Origin: an uncultured Lachnospiraceae bacterium | Lineage (GTDB): Bacteria; Bacillota; Clostridia; Lachnospirales; Lachnospiraceae | Assembly (NCBI GenBank): GCA_910585905.1 | Contig: CAJUID010000017.1 | Span: 1 to 55,363, forward strand | Direction of reading: 5' to 3' | Length of the DNA: 55,363 nt | In this document: in pieces, positions 8,227 through 17,395 of the stretch | Layout: every line of letters begins with the position of its first letter | Position numbering within the stretch: the first letter of the stretch is position 1 | The notes under the pieces: generated by a model | The model's database searches: none | What the model saw: the letters and a program-made list of their open reading frames with translations, nothing else | What the model was told of the DNA's origin: nothing | Made by a program: the position numbers and the translations under genes

Positions 8227-9871
8227 AGTGACGGTAGGTTCGGCTGTAAAAGAGTATGGTCATGGTGTTACATATGGGGAGATTGCAGCAGATTTTCAGA
8301 AGGACTATGAGTATGATATTATTTTGGCGCAAAAAGAGGGCAAGTTAGTGGAGTTAGCAAAAACCCTGGAGGAAGATGCTGTGATAAAGTTTTTGACTAC
8401 TGCAACAGGCAGCGGCCATAAAACATATGAGCGTGGTGTAATCCTTTTAATGTTAAGGGCATTTTATAGTGTGGCAGAAGGGGAGAAGATACAGAATATC
8501 TTCGTAAAGCATTCTCTTGGGGACAGCATATATTGTGAGGCGGAAGGCATCACTATAACAGAGCCGCTCTTAAAAAAGGTGCAGGAATATATGGAGGGGC
8601 TTGTCCAGAAGAACCTTCCCTTTGAGAAGCGTTCTGTTGAGACTGCGGAGGCACTCAGGCTGTTTGGGAAACACCGGATGTATGACAAGAAAAAGCTTTT
8701 TGAATACCGCCGCGTATCAAGAGTCAATATCTACTCGTTAGATGGGTTTGAAGATTACTATTATGGATATATGCCTGCTTCGACAGGTGTTTTAAAATAT
8801 TTTTCTCTGGAGCAATATAGTCAGGGCTTCCTGATACATATCCCAGGCCGGAAAACGCCGGATGTATTGCAGGAATTTCACGACAGCCCTAAGCTTTTTA
8901 GTACACTGCAGGAGGCAAGCGGCTGGGGGAAAATGGTAGATGTCGATACGGTCGGCGCATTAAACGATGTGATTGCACATGGAGGGGCATCCGATTTGAT
9001 TTTGGTGCAGGAGGCTCTTCAGGAAAAGAAGATTGCCGAGATTGCAGAACGGATTGCAAAGGATTCCGGCAAAAAATTTATTATGATTGCGGGACCGTCC
9101 TCATCAGGTAAGACTTCGTTTTCCCACAGGCTGTCTATTCAGCTTAGGACCTTTGGGCTGCGGCCGCATCCGATTGCGCTTGACAATTATTTTAAGGACC
9201 GCTCGGAGACGCCTCTGGATGAAAACGGGAACTACGATTTTGAGTGTCTTGAAGCGATTGATGTGGAGCAGTTTAACCAGGATATGATGGCTCTTCTTCG
9301 GGGGGAGCGGGTAGAACTGCCATCTTTTAATTTTTTGGTTGGCGCAAGGGAATACCGGGGTGATTATAAACAGCTTGGGATGGATGATATACTTGTTATC
9401 GAGGGAATCCATGGCCTAAATGACAAACTTTCCTACAGTCTCCCAAAGGAAAGTAAATTTAAGATATATATTAGCGCACTGACACAGATTAATATTGACG
9501 AGCATAACCGGATTTCTACGACAGATGGGCGTTTAATCCGCCGGATGGTAAGGGATGCGAGGACACGTGGCACAAATGCGGCGCAGACCATTGCAAGATG
9601 GCCGTCTGTTCGCAGGGGGGAGAACCGTTATATATTCCCATACCAGGAAGAGGCGGATGTTATGTTTAACTCTGCGTTAATTTATGAGCTTGCGGTTTTA
9701 AAGCCATATGCGGAGTCTATTTTATTTGGGATTTCCAAAGATGCTCCAGAGTATGTGGAGGCAAAGCGGTTGCTTAAGTTTTTAGATTATTTTATCGGCA
9801 TCAGCAGTGAGGGGATACCGAAAAATTCTTTGATGCGGGAATTTGTTGGCGGCAGTGTATTTCAAGTATAA
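8210..9871 (+). CDS. Nucleoside (uridine) kinase with N-terminal TGS/threonyl-tRNA synthetase-like domains
   Basis: A 553-aa fusion. Residues 1-60 look like a TGS domain, residues 60-260 resemble the second additional domain of threonyl-tRNA synthetase (ATGSGHKTYERG), and residues 285 on form a uridine kinase/phosphoribulokinase-type P-loop domain with GPSSSGKTS near 293-301 and the substrate segment LDNYFKDR. Such proteins are recognised as a clostridial family of nucleoside kinases; the role of the front half is unknown. ATG 8210 follows GGGAGGAGG and overlaps trmK by 17 bases. The kinase activity is inferred from motifs. Confidence 0.85.
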   Translation: MGNRIKVTVGSAVKEYGHGVTYGEIAADFQKDYEYDIILAQKEGKLVELAKTLEEDAVIKFLTTATGSGHKTYERGVILLMLRAFYSVAEGEKIQNIFVKHSLGDSIYCEAEGITITEPLLKKVQEYMEGLVQKNLPFEKRSVETAEALRLFGKHRMYDKKKLFEYRRVSRVNIYSLDGFEDYYYGYMPASTGVLKYFSLEQYSQGFLIHIPGRKTPDVLQEFHDSPKLFSTLQEASGWGKMVDVDTVGALNDVIAHGGASDLILVQEALQEKKIAEIAERIAKDSGKKFIMIAGPSSSGKTSFSHRLSIQLRTFGLRPHPIALDNYFKDRSETPLDENGNYDFECLEAIDVEQFNQDMMALLRGERVELPSFNFLVGAREYRGDYKQLGMDDILVIEGIHGLNDKLSYSLPKESKFKIYISALTQINIDEHNRISTTDGRLIRRMVRDARTRGTNAAQTIARWPSVRRGENRYIFPYQEEADVMFNSALIYELAVLKPYAESILFGISKDAPEYVEAKRLLKFLDYFIGISSEGIPKNSLMREFVGGSVFQV

Positions 9872-9909
9872 ACTGTAAGGAAAAGCCGTGTGCTTAATTT
9901 TTACAGTTA
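9870..9909. other. Hairpin between nucleoside kinase and folD
   Basis: AACTGTAA at 9871-9878 pairs with TTACAGTT at 9901-9908, with AAGC/GCTT paired inside. It is followed by A residues rather than T on the + strand, so it is not a + strand terminator. It could stabilise or process the mRNA. Confidence 0.4.
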
Positions 9910-9937
9910 AAAAAGAAGAAAAGAGGATGTTTGCCCT

Positions 9938-10786
9938 ATGGCTAAATTAATAGATGGTAAGAAAATTTCACAGCAGATAAAAGATGAATTAAAGGAAAAG
10001 GTAGCGCAATTAAAAGAGCAGGGAATTTCAATCTGCCTTGCGGTGATTCAGGTGGGGAATAATCCTGCCTCCACTGTTTATGTGGGAAATAAAAAGAAGG
10101 CATGTGCCTATGTGGGGATTGAGTCACTTGCCTATGAGCTTCCTGAGGAGACAACTGAGCAGGAACTTTTAAGTTTGGTAGAGGAGCTGAATCAAAAGAA
10201 AGAGGTCAACGGTATTTTGGTGCAGCTTCCGCTTCCAGGGCATATTGATGAGGATAAGGTGATTCAGGCCATAAGCCCGGCAAAAGATGTTGACGGTTTC
10301 CATCCGCAGAGTGTCGGGGCGCTGAGCATTGGACAGAAGGGCTTTGTCTCTTGCACACCTGCAGGGATCATTCAGCTTTTGAAGCGCTCAGATATTGAGA
10401 TAGATGGGAAGGAATGCGTGATTATCGGGCGCAGCAATATTGTCGGCAAGCCGATGGCGCTCCTTCTTTTAAGAGAAAATGGGACGGTTACTATCTGCCA
10501 TTCTCATACGGCAGATTTAAAGGAAGTGGCAAGACGCGCTGATATTTTAGTTGTGGCGATTGGAAAGGCGAAATTTGTGGATGCGGATTATGTAAAGGAA
10601 GGCGCGGTTGTGATTGATGTAGGCATGGACCGCGATGAGAATGGTAAGCTCTGCGGTGATGTGGATTTTGAGGCAGTCAAGGATAAGGCAGGGGCGATTA
10701 CGCCTGTTCCGGGCGGCGTTGGACCGATGACAATTGCGATGTTAATGCACAACTGTGTGGAATCTGCAATGATGTCACAGGACTAA
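9938..10786 (+). CDS. folD: Methylenetetrahydrofolate dehydrogenase/cyclohydrolase FolD
   Basis: Bifunctional enzyme that interconverts 5,10-methylene-, methenyl- and 10-formyl-tetrahydrofolate. Signatures: the YVGNKKKAC segment with the catalytic lysine, the LVQLPLPGHID motif, DVDGFHP, the NADP-binding GRSNIVGKPMA loop and the closing TPVPGGVGPMT. 282 aa, full length. It sits 12 bases upstream of rimO and probably shares its transcript. Confidence 0.96.
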   Translation: MAKLIDGKKISQQIKDELKEKVAQLKEQGISICLAVIQVGNNPASTVYVGNKKKACAYVGIESLAYELPEETTEQELLSLVEELNQKKEVNGILVQLPLPGHIDEDKVIQAISPAKDVDGFHPQSVGALSIGQKGFVSCTPAGIIQLLKRSDIEIDGKECVIIGRSNIVGKPMALLLLRENGTVTICHSHTADLKEVARRADILVVAIGKAKFVDADYVKEGAVVIDVGMDRDENGKLCGDVDFEAVKDKAGAITPVPGGVGPMTIAMLMHNCVESAMMSQD

Positions 10787-10798
10787 AGGAGGTTTTGT

Positions 10799-12136
10799 TT
10801 GAATATTTATTTTGTATCCCTTGGCTGTGACAAAAATCTGGTGGACAGCGAGATGATGATTACAGGGCTTAGAAAAGCCGGATATCGGATTGTGGATGAG
10901 GGGACGGCTGCAGATGTGATTGTAGTCAATACCTGCTGTTTTATTGGGGATGCTAAGGAGGAGAGTATTAATACGCTGCTTGCGATGGCAGAATATAAAG
11001 AAACAGCGGTTTGTAAGCTGTTAGTTGCGGCTGGCTGCCTTGCACAGCGTTATCACAAAGAAATCAGAGAAGAAATTCCAGAAGTTGATGTGATTGTCGG
11101 GACGATGGGGTATGAATCCCTCGTTGAAGCAATTAGGCAGGGAATAGAAGAAAAAGAAGATGGGCCGAAGGAATATCTGATGGATATTAATTATCTGCCG
11201 AAGCCTTTTATAGACCGCGACAGCATGACAGGGGGATATTTTGCCTATTTAAAGATTGCGGAAGGCTGTGATAAGCACTGTACGTACTGCGTGATCCCAG
11301 GGGTTCGGGGAAAATACCGGAGTGTCCCGATGGAAAATCTGTTGGCACAGGCAAAACATCTTGTGGAATGTGGCGCAAAAGAGTTGATTCTTGTTGCACA
11401 GGAAACAACGCTCTATGGAAAGGATTTGTATGGAGAAAAGAGCCTTTCAGAGCTTTTGGAGAAGCTGTCAGCAATTGAAGAGTTAAAATGGATACGGATT
11501 TTGTACTGTTATCCAGAGGAGATTACAGAGGAGCTGATTACGGCGATCGCAAAGCTGCCAAAGGTATGCCATTATCTTGACATTCCAGTCCAGCATGGCT
11601 CAGATGCCGTATTAAAGAGGATGGGGCGCCTGACGGATCGGCAGGAGATTGTGGAGATTGTAGAAAAGCTCCGAGAACGGATTCCTGACATTGCGCTTCG
11701 GACAACGCTGATTACGGGATTTCCGGGCGAGACACAGCAGGAATTTGAAGAGTTAAAAAGCTTCGTCCGCCAGATGAAATTTGACCGTCTCGGTGTTTTT
11801 ACGTATTCCCAGGAGGAAGATACGCCTGCGGCTGGAATGGAAGGGCAGGTTGACGAGGAAACAAAAGAGGCGCGGAGAAATGAGGTTATGGAGCTGCAGC
11901 AGGAGATTGCGTTTGAAAAATGTAAGTCTCAGGTTGGCAGGAAACTGGAGGTGATGATTGAGGGGAAGCTTCCAGAAGAAGGGGTATATATCGCCAGAAC
12001 ATATATGGATGCGCCGGATGTGGATGGTTATGTTTTTCTGGAAAGCAACTGGAATCTGATGTCGGGAGACTTTGTAACAGTTAATATTGTTGGTGCAAAG
12101 GAGTATGACTTGATCGGTGAGATAGCTGAGGAATAA
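10799..12136 (+). CDS. rimO: Ribosomal protein S12 methylthiotransferase RimO
   Basis: Radical SAM methylthiotransferase acting on the conserved aspartate of ribosomal protein S12. Cluster-binding C10, C46 and C80 sit in the N-terminal domain; radical SAM cysteines C157, C161 and C164 are in CDKHCTYC. FVSLGCDKNLVDSE and VIPGVRGKYRS are RimO-type rather than MiaB-type. A TRAM domain ends the 445-aa protein. The start is TTG at 10799, fixed by AAAGGAGG at 10786-10793 and by the protein beginning exactly where homologues do. Confidence 0.95.
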   Translation: MNIYFVSLGCDKNLVDSEMMITGLRKAGYRIVDEGTAADVIVVNTCCFIGDAKEESINTLLAMAEYKETAVCKLLVAAGCLAQRYHKEIREEIPEVDVIVGTMGYESLVEAIRQGIEEKEDGPKEYLMDINYLPKPFIDRDSMTGGYFAYLKIAEGCDKHCTYCVIPGVRGKYRSVPMENLLAQAKHLVECGAKELILVAQETTLYGKDLYGEKSLSELLEKLSAIEELKWIRILYCYPEEITEELITAIAKLPKVCHYLDIPVQHGSDAVLKRMGRLTDRQEIVEIVEKLRERIPDIALRTTLITGFPGETQQEFEELKSFVRQMKFDRLGVFTYSQEEDTPAAGMEGQVDEETKEARRNEVMELQQEIAFEKCKSQVGRKLEVMIEGKLPEEGVYIARTYMDAPDVDGYVFLESNWNLMSGDFVTVNIVGAKEYDLIGEIAEE

Positions 12137-12185
12137 CATTGCATGGGCACATAGCGTTTGACAGGCGCGGAAATGGAGTGACAGG

Positions 12186-12734
12186 ATGAATTTACCGAAT
12201 AAAATAACAATGTTAAGAATTGTTTTAATACCTTTTTTTGTCTTTTTTATGCTGACAGAGTTTGTTCCTTATTCCCGGTTTATTGCGGCAGCAGTTTTTG
12301 TGATTGCAAGCCTTACGGATACGCTGGATGGGTATCTTGCGAGAAAATACCAGCTCGTCTCAAATTTTGGAAAGTTTATGGACCCTCTGGCAGATAAGCT
12401 TCTTGTCTGCTCTGCATTAGTCTGTTTTGTGGCACTGCCTGACAATCCGATGCCTGCATGGGTGGTGATTATTATTATCAGCAGGGATTTTATTATCAGT
12501 GGGTTCCGCCTGGTAGCGTCGGATTCTGGTGTAGTGATTGCGGCAAGCTGGTGGGGGAAGATAAAAACAGTAGTGCAGATGCTGATGTCTGTTCTTTTGA
12601 TATTAAATTTTGATGGGGCATGGTTTAACCTGGCAGAAATTATTTTTATTTATGCCGCGCTGGCGCTGACGGTAATCTCGCTGGCCGATTATCTCTGGAA
12701 GAATTGGAAGGTGCTTGATGATGGAAACATGTAA
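12186..12734 (+). CDS. pgsA: CDP-diacylglycerol-glycerol-3-phosphate 3-phosphatidyltransferase
   Basis: Integral membrane enzyme that makes phosphatidylglycerol phosphate. The CDP-alcohol phosphotransferase signature is complete: D-x2-DG-x2-AR-x8-G-x3-D-x3-D spread over TDTLDGYLARKYQL and FGKFMDPLADK. Several hydrophobic helices surround it. 182 aa. Its end overlaps the next gene, the usual pgsA-cinA arrangement. Confidence 0.93.
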   Translation: MNLPNKITMLRIVLIPFFVFFMLTEFVPYSRFIAAAVFVIASLTDTLDGYLARKYQLVSNFGKFMDPLADKLLVCSALVCFVALPDNPMPAWVVIIIISRDFIISGFRLVASDSGVVIAASWWGKIKTVVQMLMSVLLILNFDGAWFNLAEIIFIYAALALTVISLADYLWKNWKVLDDGNM

Positions 12735-13200
12735 GGAACGCCTGGTAGCTCTTTTGCAGGAAAAGGGCTTTCATATATCTACTGCGGAATCTTGCACAGG
12801 AGGTCTGATTGCAGCGGCAATTGTGGATGTCTCCGGTGCGTCAAATGTATTTGAGGAGGGATATGTCACTTACTCAAACAGGGTAAAAGAAAAACTTCTT
12901 GGAGTGCTGCCGGAAACGATTGCGGCATATACAGTTGTCAGTGCAGAGGTGGCGAAAGAAATGGCTCTTGGGACATGGAAAGAGACCGGGTCAGAATTAA
13001 CGGTTTCTGTAACTGGCTGTGCAGGCCCTGGAGATGCGGAAGATGGCACAAAAGCGGGGACGGTCTACATTGGCACTTGCTTTCAGGGAAAGGCCAAGGC
13101 AAGGGGATTTGTCTTTGACGGTGGCAGAGCGCAGGTAAGGGCACAGTCTGTGGAAGAAGCATTAAAATTTGCCCTGGAAAGGATAGAAAGCGGTGAGTAA
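12718..13200 (+). CDS. CinA C-terminal domain protein (nicotinamide-nucleotide amidohydrolase type)
   Basis: Stand-alone CinA C-terminal (PncC-type) domain of 160 aa, expected to deamidate NMN in pyridine nucleotide salvage. Motifs STAESCTGGL, EGYVTYSN and VTGCAGPGDA with the active-site serine/cysteine region are present. The N-terminal molybdopterin-binding half of full CinA is absent. Overlaps pgsA by 17 bases; TTG 12715, ATG 12718 and ATG 12721 are all possible starts and I take 12718. Confidence 0.85.
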   Translation: MMETCKERLVALLQEKGFHISTAESCTGGLIAAAIVDVSGASNVFEEGYVTYSNRVKEKLLGVLPETIAAYTVVSAEVAKEMALGTWKETGSELTVSVTGCAGPGDAEDGTKAGTVYIGTCFQGKAKARGFVFDGGRAQVRAQSVEEALKFALERIESGE

Positions 13201-14428
13201 GGTAATTATAGCAGGCGGCGGCGCGGCTGGGATGATGGCGGCGGTTGCTGCGGCAGATGCAGGGCATGACGTTGTCTTGTATGAAAAGAATGAAAAGCTT
13301 GGCAAAAAATTATATATTACCGGGAAAGGGCGCTGCAACCTTACAAATAACAGTGATGTAGAGGGGCTTTTAAAAAATGTGGTAAGGAACCCCAAGTTTT
13401 TGTACAGTGCATTTTATTCATTTGACAGTATGGCAGTTATGGATTTTTATGAAAAAGAGGGGCTGCCTCTTAAGACAGAGCGTGGAAACAGAGTATTTCC
13501 GCAGTCGGACAAGTCCTCGGATGTGATCCGTACCTTACAGCGGGCTTTGGAGCGCAGAGGGGTGGAAATCCATTTAAATACTGCAGTCAAAGAGTTATGC
13601 ATAGAGGACGGGGAATGCGTTGGCGTGGTGGCCGGAAGCGGGCAGAGGGGGCACAGTGAGAAGGCTGACGCGGTGATTGTTGCAACTGGCGGAATTTCTT
13701 ATCCATCTACTGGTTCTACCGGGGATGGATACCGTTTTGCTGAGGCTTGCGGGCATATTATACAGGAGACGATGCCGTCCCTTGTCCCATTTTTGGTAAA
13801 AGAGGATTATATTTCAAAAATGCAGGGTCTATCGCTGCGGAATGTGGAGCTTGTGATCAGGGAAGGAAAGAAGGTGCTGTTTCAGGAGCTTGGCGAGATA
13901 TTGTTTACCCATTTCGGAGTGAGCGGCCCCCTTGTGCTGTCCGCAAGCAGTGTGGTAAGCGGAAAAGACTTGAAAAAGCTTTCCGCACATATTGACTTAA
14001 AGCCTGCATTATCAACAGCGCAGTTGGACGAAAGAATATTGCGGGATTTTAAGGAAATGATAAATTATGATTTTAAAAATAGCCTACACAAATTGCTTCC
14101 AGCGAAGATGATCCCAGTTCTGGTAGAATTGACTGGAATCCCGCCTGAGAAAAAAGTTAATGAGGTGACTAGGCAGGAGCGGGAAGGGTTGGTGGAGCTT
14201 CTGAAAGGATTTCCATTTACTATTGAAGGGCTGCGAGGCTATAATGAGGCAGTGATTACCAGAGGTGGTGTCTCTGTCCAGGAAGTGAATCCTGCTACTA
14301 TGCAGTCAAAAAAAGTTCCAAACTTGTATTTTGCAGGGGAGGTGCTTGACTTAGATGCAAGGACAGGGGGATATAACCTGCAGATTGCGTGGTCAACAGG
14401 ATATCTTGCAGGGATTTCCGTTCATTAG
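13193..14428 (+). CDS. NAD(P)/FAD-dependent oxidoreductase, HI0933 family
   Basis: Flavoprotein of the HI0933/YhiN-like family, 411 aa. The N-terminal dinucleotide-binding motif GGGAAGMMAAVAAADAG is followed by KKLYITGKGRCNLTN, and the C-terminal FAD contact reads YFAGEVLDLDARTGGYN. The biological reaction of the family is not established. GTG start at 13193 overlaps the cinA stop by 8 bases, and residues begin right at the nucleotide-binding strand. It precedes cmk as in many Clostridia. Confidence 0.88.
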   Translation: MSKVIIAGGGAAGMMAAVAAADAGHDVVLYEKNEKLGKKLYITGKGRCNLTNNSDVEGLLKNVVRNPKFLYSAFYSFDSMAVMDFYEKEGLPLKTERGNRVFPQSDKSSDVIRTLQRALERRGVEIHLNTAVKELCIEDGECVGVVAGSGQRGHSEKADAVIVATGGISYPSTGSTGDGYRFAEACGHIIQETMPSLVPFLVKEDYISKMQGLSLRNVELVIREGKKVLFQELGEILFTHFGVSGPLVLSASSVVSGKDLKKLSAHIDLKPALSTAQLDERILRDFKEMINYDFKNSLHKLLPAKMIPVLVELTGIPPEKKVNEVTRQEREGLVELLKGFPFTIEGLRGYNEAVITRGGVSVQEVNPATMQSKKVPNLYFAGEVLDLDARTGGYNLQIAWSTGYLAGISVH

Positions 14429-14461
14429 AAAAGATTATAGAATCAGAAGGAGAGAAGAGAG

Positions 14462-15121
14462 ATGCACAGTATTGCAGTTGACGGGCCTGCCGGGGCAGGC
14501 AAAAGTACGATTGCCAGAAGGGTGGCAAAAGAACTTGGATTTATCTATGTGGACACAGGGGCAATGTACCGCTCTATGGCGCTTTATTTTCTGCGTCATG
14601 GCATCAAGGGGACAGAAGAGCAAAAGGTGTCAGATGCATGTAGTGATATAGAGGTAACCATTGAATATGAAGATGGGGAACAGCAGGTTTTCCTAAATGG
14701 GGAAAATGTTAATGCCTTTATCCGAACAGAGGAAGTCAGTATGATGACTTCAGACACATCAAAGTACCCAAAGGTCAGGGAAAAGCTTCTAAGCCTGCAG
14801 AGAGAATTAGCACAGAAAAAAAATGTGATTATGGATGGCAGGGATATTGGAACTTGTGTGCTTCCGGACGCGGATTTAAAAGTGTATCTGACGGCAAGTT
14901 CTGGCGAGCGTGCGCGAAGAAGATATAAAGAGCAGATAGAGCGTGGCATCCAGTGTGATTTGGGGCAGATTGAGAAAGATATTATCGCAAGGGATGAGCA
15001 GGATATGAACCGTGCAGTTTCCCCGCTTAAGCAGGCCAAAGATGCAGTGCTGGTGGATGCATCGGATATGACGATAGAGGAAGTTGTTGCAAAGGTCGTT
15101 TCCTTATATCAAAATAGATAA
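14462..15121 (+). CDS. cmk: Cytidylate kinase
   Basis: Phosphorylates CMP/dCMP with ATP. The P-loop is DGPAGAGKST near residues 7-16; VDTGAMYR, the catalytic MDGRDIGTCVLPDA and the RRYKEQ lid are all typical of the family. 219 aa, full length. ATG follows GAAGGAGAG. Guanylate kinase, the other nucleoside monophosphate kinase expected in this neighbourhood later on, is not found in the window. Confidence 0.96.
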   Translation: MHSIAVDGPAGAGKSTIARRVAKELGFIYVDTGAMYRSMALYFLRHGIKGTEEQKVSDACSDIEVTIEYEDGEQQVFLNGENVNAFIRTEEVSMMTSDTSKYPKVREKLLSLQRELAQKKNVIMDGRDIGTCVLPDADLKVYLTASSGERARRRYKEQIERGIQCDLGQIEKDIIARDEQDMNRAVSPLKQAKDAVLVDASDMTIEEVVAKVVSLYQNR

Positions 15122-15223
15122 GGTATTTTTAGAAGATGTTAGTTCTTCCTAAAATAGCGTTATATGTGATATGTCAGGATTTTCAAAAATCTTTAAAATA
15201 AAAGGCAGAGAGGATGGAAACAA

Positions 15224-16072
15224 ATGGAAGTAACTGTTGCAAAAAGCGCAGGATTCTGCTTTGGGGTGAAGAGGGCAGTGGAGATGGTATACCAGGAGGC
15301 GGAAAAGGAGCGGAAAGTATATACGCTGGGGCCGATTATCCACAATGAGCAGGTTGTTGCAGATTTGCAGCAAAAGGGAGTTGGCGTATTAGAATCTGTG
15401 GAGGATATCAAGGAGGAGGGCATTACAATAATTATTCGTTCCCACGGTGTGGGTAGGGAAACATTAGAAGCCCTGCAGAAAAAAAATGTCCAGATTGTGG
15501 ATGCAACTTGTCCATTTGTAAAAAAAATCCATAATATTGTCCAGGAAAAACAGCAAGAAGGCTATGGGATTATCGTAGTTGGCAACGCTTCCCACCCTGA
15601 AGTGGAGGGAATTTGCGGCTGGTGCAAAAAAGAGTGTATTGTGGTGGAAACCCCGCAAGACGCCGTAAAATGTACGTTTCCGCCCGGAAAAAAAGTCTGC
15701 GTTGTGGCGCAAACGACATTTAATTACAAGAAATTCGAAGATATAGTTGATATTTTATCCAAAAAGAGTTATGATATACTTATTATGAATACAATTTGCA
15801 ACGCTACCGAAGAGCGTCAGACAGAAGCGGGTACCATTGCGAGGCTATCCGACGCGATGATAGTGATAGGTGGAAAACATAGTTCAAACACCCAGAAGCT
15901 GTACGAAATCTGTAAGGCAGAGTGCTTGGACACACATTTTATACAGACACTTGATGACCTGGATTTGAATCTTTTTCAATCCTTTCGTAGCGTGGGTATT
16001 ACTGCCGGGGCGTCAACCCCAAATAATATTATTAAGGAGGTTCAATCATATGTCAGAAAATATGAACAATGA
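15224..16072 (+). CDS. ispH: 4-hydroxy-3-methylbut-2-enyl diphosphate reductase IspH
   Basis: Last step of the MEP isoprenoid pathway, giving IPP and DMAPP. Iron-sulfur ligands C12, C96 and C192 are present, with H40, H74, H124 and E126 of the active site. 282 aa. Ends inside rpsA (23-base overlap, different frame). In several Clostridia these two proteins are fused into one chain; here they are separate but translationally linked. Confidence 0.96.
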   Translation: MEVTVAKSAGFCFGVKRAVEMVYQEAEKERKVYTLGPIIHNEQVVADLQQKGVGVLESVEDIKEEGITIIIRSHGVGRETLEALQKKNVQIVDATCPFVKKIHNIVQEKQQEGYGIIVVGNASHPEVEGICGWCKKECIVVETPQDAVKCTFPPGKKVCVVAQTTFNYKKFEDIVDILSKKSYDILIMNTICNATEERQTEAGTIARLSDAMIVIGGKHSSNTQKLYEICKAECLDTHFIQTLDDLDLNLFQSFRSVGITAGASTPNNIIKEVQSYVRKYEQ

Positions 16073-17165
16073 ATTTGAACAGTTATTGGCTAATGAGTCA
16101 TTAGTAACAATCCACAATGGAGAGATTGTAGAAGGGACAGTTATCAGCGTTAAAGAAGATGAGATCGTTCTCAACATTAACTATAAAGCTGACGGTATCA
16201 TTACCAGAAATGAATACAGCAACCAGCCGATTGATCTCACATCTGTTGTAAAAGAAGGCGATGTGATGAAGGCAAAGGTTCTGAAGGTAAATGATGGCGA
16301 AGGGCAGGTGCTTCTGACTTATAAGCGCCTTGCAATGGAGAAGAGTAACGAGCGCATCAAAGAAGCTTTTGAGAACAAAGAGGTCTTAAAGGCAACAGTT
16401 TCCGCTGTATTATCCGGTGGCTTGAGTGTTGTGGTTGAGGAGACAAAGGTATTTATTCCTGCCAGCCTGGTATCTGATACGTATGAGAAAGATCTTACGA
16501 AGTATGCAGGGCAGGAGATTGAGTTTGTAATTAGCGAGTTTAATCCGAAAAAGAGAAGGATTATCGGTGACAGAAAGCAGCTTCTTGTGGCAGAAAAGAA
16601 AAAGTTACAGGAAGAGCTTTTCGAGAGGATTCATGTTGGTGATACAGTAGAGGGTGTTGTTAAGAACCTGACAGATTTCGGTGCATTTATTGATCTGGGC
16701 GGTGCAGACGGGCTTCTCCATATCTCTGAGATGTCTTGGGGCCGTGTTGAGAATCCAAAGAAAGTATTTAGCGTTGGCGATAAGACAACAGTATTGATTA
16801 AAGATATTAAGGAAGACAAGATTGCACTCAGCTTGAAATTTGAGGACCAGAATCCTTGGTTAAATGCAGATGGCAAGTATAGTGTTGGCTCTGTAGTAAA
16901 AGGTAAGGTTGCTAGAATGGCAGACTTTGGAGCTTTTATTGAGTTAGAGCCTGGTGTAGATGCATTGCTCCATGTTTCACAGATTTCTAAAGAGCATGTA
17001 GATAAGCCATCTGATGTATTAAAAGTAGGCCAGGAGATTGAGGCAAAGGTTGTAGATTTTAAGAATGAAGAACATAAAATCAGCTTGAGCATCAAAGCTT
17101 TGTTAAACGATTCGGAAGAGACAGAAGGAGCAGCACCAGAGGAAGAAGAGGCAACAGAAGAATAA
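16050..17165 (+). CDS. rpsA: S1 RNA-binding domain protein (30S ribosomal protein S1-like)
   Basis: Four S1 domains in 371 aa: about 15-85, 100-175, 190-265 and 275-350, followed by an acidic glutamate-rich tail. The third and fourth, with VVKNLTDFGAFIDL and VARMADFGAFIEL, are the best conserved. This is the short Firmicutes form of S1 that helps load mRNA on the ribosome. ATG 16050 follows a strong AAGGAGG placed inside the ispH coding end. A strong terminator closes the run at 17224. Confidence 0.92.
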   Translation: MSENMNNEFEQLLANESLVTIHNGEIVEGTVISVKEDEIVLNINYKADGIITRNEYSNQPIDLTSVVKEGDVMKAKVLKVNDGEGQVLLTYKRLAMEKSNERIKEAFENKEVLKATVSAVLSGGLSVVVEETKVFIPASLVSDTYEKDLTKYAGQEIEFVISEFNPKKRRIIGDRKQLLVAEKKKLQEELFERIHVGDTVEGVVKNLTDFGAFIDLGGADGLLHISEMSWGRVENPKKVFSVGDKTTVLIKDIKEDKIALSLKFEDQNPWLNADGKYSVGSVVKGKVARMADFGAFIELEPGVDALLHVSQISKEHVDKPSDVLKVGQEIEAKVVDFKNEEHKISLSIKALLNDSEETEGAAPEEEEATEE

Positions 17166-17223
17166 TTTAACAATTATATGGACTTTTCCATAGGCTTGAG
17201 TTGATTCTGCAAGCAGGATGATG

Positions 17224-17265
17224 ATTCGCCAATCTGCGTTCAGCAGATTGGCGAATTTTATTTTA
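17224..17265 (+). terminator. Intrinsic terminator after rpsA
   Basis: A perfect 14-bp stem (17224-17237 with 17243-17256), five-base loop and T-rich tail. Confidence 0.95.
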
Positions 17266-17325
17266 TAATCATATATATACGAAATGAATAAAATGTAAGT
17301 AGGATAGAGGAAGATGATTCCTGGT

Positions 17326-17379
17326 AAGTTTGTGTCTGTGCGCTGCCTGCCGCAAACTTGGAGATTGGTAAGCAGCGCA
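17326..17379 (+). promoter_or_regulatory. Interleaved inverted repeats in the cheR leader
   Basis: AAGTTTG (17326-17332) is complementary to CAAACTT (17353-17359), and TGCGCTGC (17339-17346) to GCAGCGCA (17372-17379). The order A-B-A'-B' means the two stems either form a pseudoknot or exclude each other. The last arm ends 6-7 bases before the cheR ribosome binding site. I do not recognise it as a known riboswitch. Confidence 0.5.
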
Positions 17380-17395
17380 GGAATGGAGAAGAAAT

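Noticed and set aside
17326..17379. Known cyclic di-GMP riboswitch ahead of cheR
   Set aside because: The conserved core of the class I and II motifs is not visible; only the interleaved pairings are reported.
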